A stretch of 47,268 nt of DNA from assembly GCA_016933415.1 (NCBI GenBank), contig JAFGAX010000206.1:1-47268 (forward strand), read 5' to 3'. Numbering within the stretch: the stretch's first letter is position 1; each line of letters opens with the position of its first letter. Shown in pieces: positions 18,507 through 26,277 of the stretch. The translations under genes were made by a program, and so were the position numbers. The DNA is from a bacterium (GTDB taxonomy: Bacteria; Zhuqueibacterota; QNDG01; DTFT01). The notes below the pieces were generated by a model that was given only the letters and a program-made list of their open reading frames with translations, did not search any database and had not been told where the DNA came from.

Positions 18507-20630
18507 TCACTCCCCGTTGCTGATCACCGTCCGGCGGCGTTCCCGGATGCAGGAGGCGACGTACTGGCCGATTTTTCGGGCCACCGCGGCCGCGTCGGTC
18601 AATTCGTCCGGAAGCACCGGTATGATCTTGTCCACCAGGTTTTCCAGCCCGCTTTCCTTTTCCTGCCCGAGCGCCACCATGGTGGTGTGCAGCTTCCCCT
18701 TCATCTCGGCGTTCAGGGAGGCGAACACCGCCTGGACTTCCTCCCTTCCGGAGCGTGAATTCGGGAAGGAGCGGTTCCACTGGCAGTCGGTGATCAGGAT
18801 CAGGTACACCATGCGTCCCCGGGCAAGGGACCTGGCCTCCCGCATGAAATAGGCGATCGAAACGGCATCGGACTGCATGCCCGTTCCCGTGTCCGGAAGC
18901 TCGGGCAGGGTCCGCATCGCGTCCAGCCGGTACAGGACGGGCGTTTTCTGCGGATGGAATATCCACTGCACCAGGGGGCCGGACAGTCCGGGACGGACCT
19001 CCCCGCTGTGGTACAGGCCGGCCATCAGCTGGATTTCGCTGCGGGCGGTGGATTTCAGCCAGGCCGCGGTCAGGACCTTCAGCATCCGCATCTGCCGGCG
19101 GTTCAGCGAGCCGGATCCGTCGCAGGCGATGGCCAGAACGGGCCGGCCCCGGCGGTCCATGCGGTCCCGCATCCGGTAGCGTTTGAAGACGGCCGGGGAG
19201 AAATCGCCCAGGGCCAGCCGTGCCGTGTCCAGCGACCCGGACGTGCGCAGCCGGTCCGTTTCGGGAAGCTTCTGCACGTTCGGATAGAGGCTGCGCCGCA
19301 GCGCCTCGGTGACGGGCGCCGCCTCCTCCTCCAGCCCGAGGCACGAGGACGGGTCGTCCGAGAGCGGAACCGTTCGGTCGAAAATTTCCGCAGTGACGGT
19401 TTTCCCGTCGGCCAGCGGCACTTCGATCTCCTGTCCGTCGGACGGACTTCCTTCCATCAGCCCCCTGTCGAAGATGTTGAAATGCAGCATACGCTCGATC
19501 AGGTCGGACCGCAGATCCTCCCAGGACCGCTGCCGGATTCCCGCGGCGCGCAGTGTCATGATGAACTTGAGCAGAGCGGTCTCCGCGGGGTCGTTTCCCT
19601 CGGGGCCGCCGTCCCGCTTTCCGGACAGCAGGTTGTTTATCATGAGCATGGCCATCTGTTCGACGATACTGTCCGGATCGATCAGAAGGGGCGGGTTCAG
19701 CCGGTCCAGCGGCTGCAGCGGCTGCTCCCCGGCCGGCTCGTCCGGATCCGCGTTCATGACGTTGAGAAGGTCGGGATTGCCGGGTCGCTCCTTGTGCAGG
19801 ATCTGTTTGTGGGCCGGGTTCATCTTCACCGGCGCGGTCACCAGGGGCGCCAGCGCCTCGACCAGGTCGCGGCCCCACCGGTTCCCCAGTTCCACGAGCA
19901 GTCCGGGTTCCGTCCGGCCCAGCGCGTCGAAATGCGGGCGGGAGGCCGTGAGGATCGCGTCCAGCATCCGGCGCGCAACCGGATGCAGCTCCAGCCGGCC
20001 GAAGTCGGGCAGCAGCTCCCCGTAGAGCACTCCGTTGAAGACCACGTCGATCACGGTGCGGAACCGCAGGTCCTGCTGCGACGCCATGAACAGGCGATGG
20101 ATCTCGAGCGAGGAGAACGCCGGCAGGGCGGACAGCTCCTGGAGCAGAATCCGGATGCGGACCGCCTTCTCGATGATCTTGACCATCAGCAGCCGGTGCT
20201 TGTTCCCCGCGGGCGGTTCCGGGTCGTCCTCCTCCGATTCGGGATCGGCCCCGAGATGCAGCGACAGGACCTTGTCGAAGAAGACGGCCTCGTACTCCAG
20301 ATAGCCGGTCAGCCCGATCGCGGCATACGCAGCGGCGACCGCGGGGTACTGCGTGTACAGCGGGCTGAGTTGGGGTTTCACCTCGAAGGACGACTCGGGA
20401 TCGTGCCCGGCGAGCCGGTGAACCGCCGCCTGGATCTGGGCCGCCCGGCGGTAGAAGAGGTTCTGGGCCGGCAGCCGTTCCGCGGGATCCAGATTCGGCC
20501 GGAACGCGTCGCCCAGGGTGATTCCCGCCCAGTCCGATTTGGATCTCCTTTTCCGGTAATAGGAGGAGTACCAGCCCCGTGAGGAGTTTTCCGCCTGCCA
20601 TGAGGTGTCGTTTTTTTTCGTCTGCTTCAC
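18507..20630 (-). CDS. vWA (MIDAS) domain protein, MoxR partner
   Basis: RGRPVLAIACDGSGSLNRRQMRMLK (DxSxS MIDAS), DTGTGMQSDA and LILITDCQW motifs. Adjacent to MoxR. Confidence 0.85.
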   Translation of the reverse strand: MKQTKKNDTSWQAENSSRGWYSSYYRKRRSKSDWAGITLGDAFRPNLDPAERLPAQNLFYRRAAQIQAAVHRLAGHDPESSFEVKPQLSPLYTQYPAVAAAYAAIGLTGYLEYEAVFFDKVLSLHLGADPESEEDDPEPPAGNKHRLLMVKIIEKAVRIRILLQELSALPAFSSLEIHRLFMASQQDLRFRTVIDVVFNGVLYGELLPDFGRLELHPVARRMLDAILTASRPHFDALGRTEPGLLVELGNRWGRDLVEALAPLVTAPVKMNPAHKQILHKERPGNPDLLNVMNADPDEPAGEQPLQPLDRLNPPLLIDPDSIVEQMAMLMINNLLSGKRDGGPEGNDPAETALLKFIMTLRAAGIRQRSWEDLRSDLIERMLHFNIFDRGLMEGSPSDGQEIEVPLADGKTVTAEIFDRTVPLSDDPSSCLGLEEEAAPVTEALRRSLYPNVQKLPETDRLRTSGSLDTARLALGDFSPAVFKRYRMRDRMDRRGRPVLAIACDGSGSLNRRQMRMLKVLTAAWLKSTARSEIQLMAGLYHSGEVRPGLSGPLVQWIFHPQKTPVLYRLDAMRTLPELPDTGTGMQSDAVSIAYFMREARSLARGRMVYLILITDCQWNRSFPNSRSGREEVQAVFASLNAEMKGKLHTTMVALGQEKESGLENLVDKIIPVLPDELTDAAAVARKIGQYVASCIRERRRTVISNGE

Positions 20631-20646
20631 GGCGCACCGCCCGGTT

Positions 20647-21660
20647 TTAAAACAGGTTGCCCTGTATGGTGGTCGTTTCGTCTTCCTCCAGCTTCAGGCC
20701 GAAGACCTGGTTGAAGACGCTGTTGTTCAGTTTCCGGTCCTCCAGGCTGGCGTTTCCCATCAGCGTGGTCTGCGCGATCTGCTGCATGCTCATGTGGGGC
20801 ATGCAGCCAGCCATGCGCAGGAACGCCAGGTATCCGTAGATGGAGGGGGGGGGCACCGACTGAAGCCTGCCCTCCACGCGGTGCTTCCGGATTTCCTGGC
20901 CCATTGCGACGACCTTGATGAGAAGATCCCGTTTGATTTCCGGCACGCCGGCCTGGCGGACCAGGTGCTGAAGCACCAGAACCTCCAGGTCGGCCGGAAG
21001 GTAATCGAGCGTGACGTTCATGGAAAACCGGCGTTTCAGCGCGTCGTCGAGCGTGACCAGGGTGTGCGTGGATTCGTTCTCCGCCTGATAGTTGCTGTCC
21101 GATATCCATCCGATCGATCCCCCCTGAACCGTGGCACCGTCCGGAAGCAGAATCTGCCCCTTGGTCATCAGGTCAAGCAGGCCCCCCTGCACGCTCGATG
21201 AATGGACACGCCCCATCTCCCGGAGCCAGATCAGGGGATAGGCGGATCCGGAGGACGCTTCCGCGTCCTTCAGGGACTCCACCAGGCGGCTCATTTCGTC
21301 GTACGTGGTGCCGCCCTTCAGAGACCGCCGCTGGTACAGTTCGCCGGGCGTCTCGTACACGGCCATTTCGACGGGGTATACCTTCAGCGGTCTGGCGGGA
21401 AGTCCGAGGCGGTCGCAGACCTGGCCGAAGTTGTCCGGAACCCGATGCAGCGCCTCGATCAGCGACGTCTTAGCGCTGCCGGTCGGACCGCTCAGATGGA
21501 TGAATTCCCGGGACGCGACGCCGTAGACGAGCGATTCCAGGATCCATTTCAGGATGAACAGCGGATTTCCCCCGGGGGCCGGGAGGAGTTCGATCAGATC
21601 CTCAGCGCCGGCCTTACGGTACTCCTTTTCCTTCGAGACGTGATACATCTGCTTGGACAT
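20647..21660 (-). CDS. MoxR-like AAA+ ATPase
   Basis: Walker A HLSGPTGSAKTSLIEAL; Walker B-like region YPLIWLREMGRVHSSSVQGGLLDLMTKGQILLPDGATV; sensor/Arg-finger region LDDALKRRFSMNVTLDYLP. Confidence 0.85.
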   Translation of the reverse strand: MSKQMYHVSKEKEYRKAGAEDLIELLPAPGGNPLFILKWILESLVYGVASREFIHLSGPTGSAKTSLIEALHRVPDNFGQVCDRLGLPARPLKVYPVEMAVYETPGELYQRRSLKGGTTYDEMSRLVESLKDAEASSGSAYPLIWLREMGRVHSSSVQGGLLDLMTKGQILLPDGATVQGGSIGWISDSNYQAENESTHTLVTLDDALKRRFSMNVTLDYLPADLEVLVLQHLVRQAGVPEIKRDLLIKVVAMGQEIRKHRVEGRLQSVPPPSIYGYLAFLRMAGCMPHMSMQQIAQTTLMGNASLEDRKLNNSVFNQVFGLKLEEDETTTIQGNLF

Positions 21661-21676
21661 GACGTCCTCCCTGGAT

Positions 21677-23947
21677 TCAATCCGTTTGGATGACCAGACG
21701 CTTCTCCGGATCCACGTCCACCACCCAGGCGGACGGGGATCCGTCCCGTTTCCTACTCAGGAAATCCATGAACGCTTCGGCGGCCAGAGACCGCGCATGC
21801 TCCAGAAGCGCCCGGGCGCCCATCGACTGAAATCGGTTTTCCATCCCGGCGATGACGCATTGACCGACCGAGGGTGCCACCCGGACTTCGTCCGCGCGCA
21901 ACTGCATGCGGGACGCGGCGGCCCGGATCGCGTCCCGGACGGCCCGTTCGACGATCAGCACCAGGGCGGGACCGTCAAGGGGCCGGAACAGGACCGGTGT
22001 CCCGATTCTCGAGAGAAAGGCGCCCGAGAAGAGCTGCTTGATTTCAGCAAGCACGCTGCCCCGGACGTCCCGGTCGGAGGCCTCGTCCTGAAATCCCATC
22101 CGTTTCCGTATCCCCTCGTCCCGGCCGTTGGGGAGATTGATGGTGAACGCGAAGAGGAGATTGGCGCACGAGAACATGTTGCCGGCCGCGCTCTGTCCTT
22201 CCCCGGTCTCCAGGATCTGGAGAAATATGTCCGCGATCGCGGAGCGGACGTGCGGGGGCGCGTGGTCCAGATCGCTCACTTCCACGAGTGCGCCGGCGTG
22301 ATGTTTGGCCGCCTGCTCAAGCCGGCCGCTTTGGAAGGATCCCACGATGCCGCGCCCGGAGCCCAGGAGCTGGGCCGAGGCCGTGTAGAAGTCCGGAATG
22401 CTGGCCGCGTCGATGTTGATATAGGGGACATCCAGTTCCCTCGCCAGCACGACGGCGCTCTGCGATTTGCCCGTGGCGGGCGTTCCCTGCGCGCAATACC
22501 GTATCGGCTGGTGCGAGGGACGCGTCAGGCATTCCATCCGCAGTCGCGCCACCAGCCGGTCGATCGCGTCGTCCTGGGCGACGATTTCCGTCTTCATCGT
22601 GTCCGCGAGGCCGGCCCGGGTCAGGACGGCGTTCATCCGCTCCTGGACGCGGTCCAGGCGTCCAGCGCGCGGGCGGTGGGCCAGGCCGGAAAACGTCTCG
22701 GATAGTCCGTGCACCGCCGCGACGAAAGCGCCCGGGGGCGGAAATCCCGCGCAGCCCTTCTGCGCGAGGTTCAACTCGCGCTGCGCCAGCACCGACAGAA
22801 CGCGCACGCGGCCCGGAGCGGGAATCTCATTCAGGGCCGCTCGGACTCGCTCGAACAGCGCGGATTTCGCGTGCGCCGGCAGTCCTCCCGCTTTCTGGCC
22901 CGCCCGGTCGACGGCGAACCGGATCAGGGAATCTTCCGGAATGTCCGGGGCGTGCCGGATCACGGGCAGCAGCGGATCGTTTATTCCGCCCTGCCCGCCG
23001 TGAAACACCGCCTGCAGCTGTCCGTAACTTCCTGTGAACACGACCAGCCGACGCGTCCCCGAAAACTGCTGCAGCATTGTCTGGACCTCGTTGGCCATTT
23101 CATAGGGGTTGATCCCGAAGTTCAGACAGGACGCGTGCACGACCACCGTGCCCGGGGCCTTGTTGGCCGCTTCCACGAGCATTTTGCCGTTGACGGACGG
23201 CAGAACCAGGCGGCCCATCGTCGCGCCCTCCGCGGACAGGTGCCTGGATATCTGGGCCAGCAGGTAGTCGCCCTCGACCGGATGCCGGGCCGCGACCGCC
23301 AGGCAAAGGGAGCCGTTCATGAAATCGACCGACTGACGGCACCAGACGTCCAGGACCGGGGCGAAGGCGCTGTCCGATTCCTTCGCAGGCAGGATGCATT
23401 CCAGAACGTCCGACACATCCCGATAGCGTCCGAGAAGATCCGAATCCGCCGCTTCCTCGGGCAGATCCTCCTGCAGCGCCAAGGCCGCGGCCTCCAGGTT
23501 TTTCAACTCCGCGAGGAACGCGGCCGAGCGCGTGGGCGTCATCGGACTGGCCTGGACGCGCAGTTCGGCACACAGGGACGCCGTTCCGGCGTCGGGCGGC
23601 GCGGCCGGTGGAATCAGGCGGACTCTGTCGCCGAAACGGGACAGATGCTCGAACAGGTTTTCCGGGGAGACCCGGATCGAGCGGGGCGCCTTCAGCAGTT
23701 CGAACTGGATGCGGAGCACCGATTCTTCGGCGGTCTTTCCGTAAACCGCGCAAAGGCCCTTTCTCTTCTGATCCAAATCGCGGGAGACCGTGCGGAAGGA
23801 CTTCCCGTCCGCGGCGACGGACATCTCGACCGGGACCACCTGCCGGATCAGGCCGATGACCTGATGCACAACGAGAGCGGCATCGGTCCCGTCGTGGTTT
23901 TTCACGTCCCAGCCGGGCACGGTCGACAGTTTCGGATCACCAGACAT
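21677..23947 (-). CDS. ClpA/ClpB-like AAA+ protein with novel N-terminal region
   Basis: Walker A QGTPATGKSQSAVVLARELDVPYINIDAASI; GALVEVSDLDHAPPHVRSAIADIFLQILETGEGQSAAGNMFSCANLLFAFTIN resembles a Clp D2 AAA module; FLSRIGTPVLFRPLD. Start MSGDPKLS with GGGGGAACGC RBS. Confidence 0.8.
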   Translation of the reverse strand: MSGDPKLSTVPGWDVKNHDGTDAALVVHQVIGLIRQVVPVEMSVAADGKSFRTVSRDLDQKRKGLCAVYGKTAEESVLRIQFELLKAPRSIRVSPENLFEHLSRFGDRVRLIPPAAPPDAGTASLCAELRVQASPMTPTRSAAFLAELKNLEAAALALQEDLPEEAADSDLLGRYRDVSDVLECILPAKESDSAFAPVLDVWCRQSVDFMNGSLCLAVAARHPVEGDYLLAQISRHLSAEGATMGRLVLPSVNGKMLVEAANKAPGTVVVHASCLNFGINPYEMANEVQTMLQQFSGTRRLVVFTGSYGQLQAVFHGGQGGINDPLLPVIRHAPDIPEDSLIRFAVDRAGQKAGGLPAHAKSALFERVRAALNEIPAPGRVRVLSVLAQRELNLAQKGCAGFPPPGAFVAAVHGLSETFSGLAHRPRAGRLDRVQERMNAVLTRAGLADTMKTEIVAQDDAIDRLVARLRMECLTRPSHQPIRYCAQGTPATGKSQSAVVLARELDVPYINIDAASIPDFYTASAQLLGSGRGIVGSFQSGRLEQAAKHHAGALVEVSDLDHAPPHVRSAIADIFLQILETGEGQSAAGNMFSCANLLFAFTINLPNGRDEGIRKRMGFQDEASDRDVRGSVLAEIKQLFSGAFLSRIGTPVLFRPLDGPALVLIVERAVRDAIRAAASRMQLRADEVRVAPSVGQCVIAGMENRFQSMGARALLEHARSLAAEAFMDFLSRKRDGSPSAWVVDVDPEKRLVIQTD

Positions 23948-23990
23948 GCGTTCCCCCGTGTGTGTGTTGAGTTGGCTCCATCCGATCATG

Positions 23991-24006
23991 GACAAAAAAA
24001 GGGCCA
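23991..24006 (-). promoter_or_regulatory. Sigma54-type (-24/-12) promoter candidate for the minus operon
   Basis: Minus strand TGGCCC-TTTTT-TTGTC, compared with consensus TGGCAC-N5-TTGCA. GG and G spacing exact. About 33 nt inferred 5'UTR before the RBS and ATG at 23947. Confidence 0.55.
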
Positions 24007-24014
24007 TCCTGCAC

Positions 24015-24047
24015 AATCCCCTGAAAAACATCCGACTACAGGGGATT
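24015..24047. promoter_or_regulatory. Perfect 9-bp dyad AATCCCCTG-N15-CAGGGGATT between divergent promoters
   Basis: 24015-24023 and 24039-24047 are exact reverse complements. Confidence 0.55.
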
Positions 24048-24066
24048 CCGGGTGGAGTTTTGCGGG

Positions 24067-24095
24067 TTGATTTAGGCGGTGAAATACGCTATATT
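24067..24095 (+). promoter_or_regulatory. Sigma70-like promoter for the sigma54-activator gene
   Basis: TTGATT (24067-24072) N17 TATATT (24090-24095). Confidence 0.6.
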
Positions 24096-24156
24096 CAACA
24101 ATATTCGCTTTCCAAGATCAACCGCCCCGATTCAAACATCACGCCTCCGGAGGGAT

Positions 24157-25812
24157 ATGGAATACCAGGCCCTGCGATTCGACGATTCGGACCATCCGGT
24201 AAGCTGCACCATCCGGGCTGAGAACGCCGAGGATATAGTGGAAATCCGGAAGACGCGGCTTCCCGCCATTTATCTTCTGTCGGACGACGCCATTGACGCA
24301 TTCACCGTGCATCCGACCCTGATCCGGGACCGCGGCACCAAGCACAGGAAAAAGGCGCTATCCGACCTGCTTTTGGGGTACGACCGGACTTGTCTCATCC
24401 GGGGATCCTATGAAGGCACGCGCCAGCTGGTCCGGAGCTGCAAGGCGTTTCTGGCGAGAGCGCGGGATCAGGGCGACCGGAACGCGTTCCTGATCTTCAT
24501 CCCGGCGGACGCGTTCATCCGGCTGTGGACCCGGTACAGCGGCGTCGGCACCGCCGGCCGGAAAAGTCGATCGGGCCGCGGCACCGCCGCGCCGTCCGAT
24601 CTTCCGGGCCTTCTGGGGGACGAGGAGGTTCCCCCGCAGCTGCGGGAAAGCTATATCGGCGACTCCCCCGATGTGAACCTGGTCCGGCGGCTGATCCTCA
24701 TCGCCGCCCGATGCGAGAATCCGACCCTGATTCTCGGCGAGTCGGGCACCGGAAAGGAAATCGTGGCGAGGAGCATCCACCAGCTGAGCGCGCGGCGCGG
24801 CCTCCGGTTCGAGGCGGTGAACTGCGGTGCCCTTCCATCGAACCTCCTCGAATCGACGCTGTTCGGCCACAAAAAGGGCGCGTTCACGGACGCCAGACGG
24901 GACCGAAAGGGATCGTGGGAGCTGGCTTCGAACGGAACACTCTTTTTGGACGAAATCGGAGATCTTTCACTGGAGAATCAGGTCAAAATTCTGCGTGCGT
25001 TGTCGACGAACCGGATACGCCCGCTCGGCGCGGAGACCGACGTGACGGTTCACGCGAGCGTCATCGCCGCCACGAATCGCGACCTGTTCGCCATGGTCCA
25101 GTCCGGCCACTTTCGGGACGATCTGTATTACCGGCTCCGGTCCTTTCTGATATTCACGCCGGCGTTGAGAAACCATCCGGACGACATCCCGCTTATGGCC
25201 AACCAGTTCTGGCGGAGGATCACCAAGGTCAATGCCGCCGTCCTGCCGGCGGCCGTGCTGGCCGAGATGAAAGCGTATCCCTGGTACGGAAACGGCCGCG
25301 AGCTCAAGAACGTGCTGTCCTTTCTGAACGGTCTCTTCGGCAGGCATCCGCTGGGCGTGGAACATTTCAGGGCCGTCACCCGCTACCAGCGGGGCGTCGG
25401 CGGATCCGGAGCGGGCGAACGCGGCCCGGCCGGCCTCGCCCTGCATCGCGCAGAGGCCCTGCAGCATCTTAAAAGAGCGGACGAGGTCCTTCGTGCCGTG
25501 GAAATGGCGGTCCAGCCGTACCTGAAACGGACTCGGACCGCGCTCCCGGAGATGAAGGTCACACTCTCCCGAATCGAGAACCGGATGCTCGAACTGGAGG
25601 CGCTGTGCCTGTATCCCGTTCTCTTCGTCAATCCCGCTTTGTTCGAGCGCGTCCGCGATCTCCACGAGGACCTTTCCGGCTTCGCGCGGCATCTTGAAAA
25701 GTCGGCCGGCGGCGTCAAGGGATACTGGCTCAGGCATCTGGAAGATCCCTTCCAGCGGACCCGGCGGATGGTTTTTCAGGAAGTGGCCAAGATCATGCGG
25801 TTCCGGAAATAA
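24157..25812 (+). CDS. Sigma54-interacting transcriptional activator (AAA+) with non-receiver N-terminal domain
   Basis: LILGESGTGKEIVARSIHQLSARRGLRFEAVNCGALPSNLLESTLFGHKKGAFTDARRDRKGSWELASNGTLFLDEIGDLSLENQVKILRAL. ATG at 24157 lies downstream of the predicted promoter; the 24079 GTG would lie inside it. Confidence 0.92.
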   Translation: MEYQALRFDDSDHPVSCTIRAENAEDIVEIRKTRLPAIYLLSDDAIDAFTVHPTLIRDRGTKHRKKALSDLLLGYDRTCLIRGSYEGTRQLVRSCKAFLARARDQGDRNAFLIFIPADAFIRLWTRYSGVGTAGRKSRSGRGTAAPSDLPGLLGDEEVPPQLRESYIGDSPDVNLVRRLILIAARCENPTLILGESGTGKEIVARSIHQLSARRGLRFEAVNCGALPSNLLESTLFGHKKGAFTDARRDRKGSWELASNGTLFLDEIGDLSLENQVKILRALSTNRIRPLGAETDVTVHASVIAATNRDLFAMVQSGHFRDDLYYRLRSFLIFTPALRNHPDDIPLMANQFWRRITKVNAAVLPAAVLAEMKAYPWYGNGRELKNVLSFLNGLFGRHPLGVEHFRAVTRYQRGVGGSGAGERGPAGLALHRAEALQHLKRADEVLRAVEMAVQPYLKRTRTALPEMKVTLSRIENRMLELEALCLYPVLFVNPALFERVRDLHEDLSGFARHLEKSAGGVKGYWLRHLEDPFQRTRRMVFQEVAKIMRFRK

Positions 25813-25836
25813 ACCGAAGAAAGGAACGGATGCTCC

Positions 25837-26277
25837 ATGGACGACCCGAGGCCTTTTTCGCTTTCCGTCAAGAGTCTGGTGTTCGACGCGGACCGCAGGT
25901 GCCTGATCCTGAAGCGATCGGACCGTAACAGGAACTACCCCGGGAAATGGGAGCTTCCCGGGGGCAAACTGTCGCCGGGCGAAACGTTCGCGGAAGCGCT
26001 GATCCGGGAAGTGCGGGAGGAGGCCGGCCTGCACATCGAGATCGACCGCCTGGCGGGCGCCGTCGAATCGGAGCTTCCGGAGTGGCGGATCGTGCACCTG
26101 TTCATGGAGGCCCGCGTCGTCCGGGGGGACATCCGGCTGAGCCCGGAACACACGGAGTACGGCTGGGTGGCCGTCGACGACCTGCCGCTGAAGGACATGC
26201 CCGAGCATTTCGTTCGGTTTGTCAGGGCATACCGGCGAAAGGAGGAGCGCCATGAGGATACGACCGGCACCGGTTGA
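25837..26277 (+). CDS. NUDIX hydrolase
   Basis: Complete Nudix box GGKLSPGETFAEALIREVREEAGLHIE. Confidence 0.93.
   Translation: MDDPRPFSLSVKSLVFDADRRCLILKRSDRNRNYPGKWELPGGKLSPGETFAEALIREVREEAGLHIEIDRLAGAVESELPEWRIVHLFMEARVVRGDIRLSPEHTEYGWVAVDDLPLKDMPEHFVRFVRAYRRKEERHEDTTGTG

Noticed and set aside
18463-20637. Minus-strand 724-aa alternative frame over the vWA gene
   Set aside because: GC-driven R/G/P-rich translation; the 707-aa frame carries the MIDAS motif.
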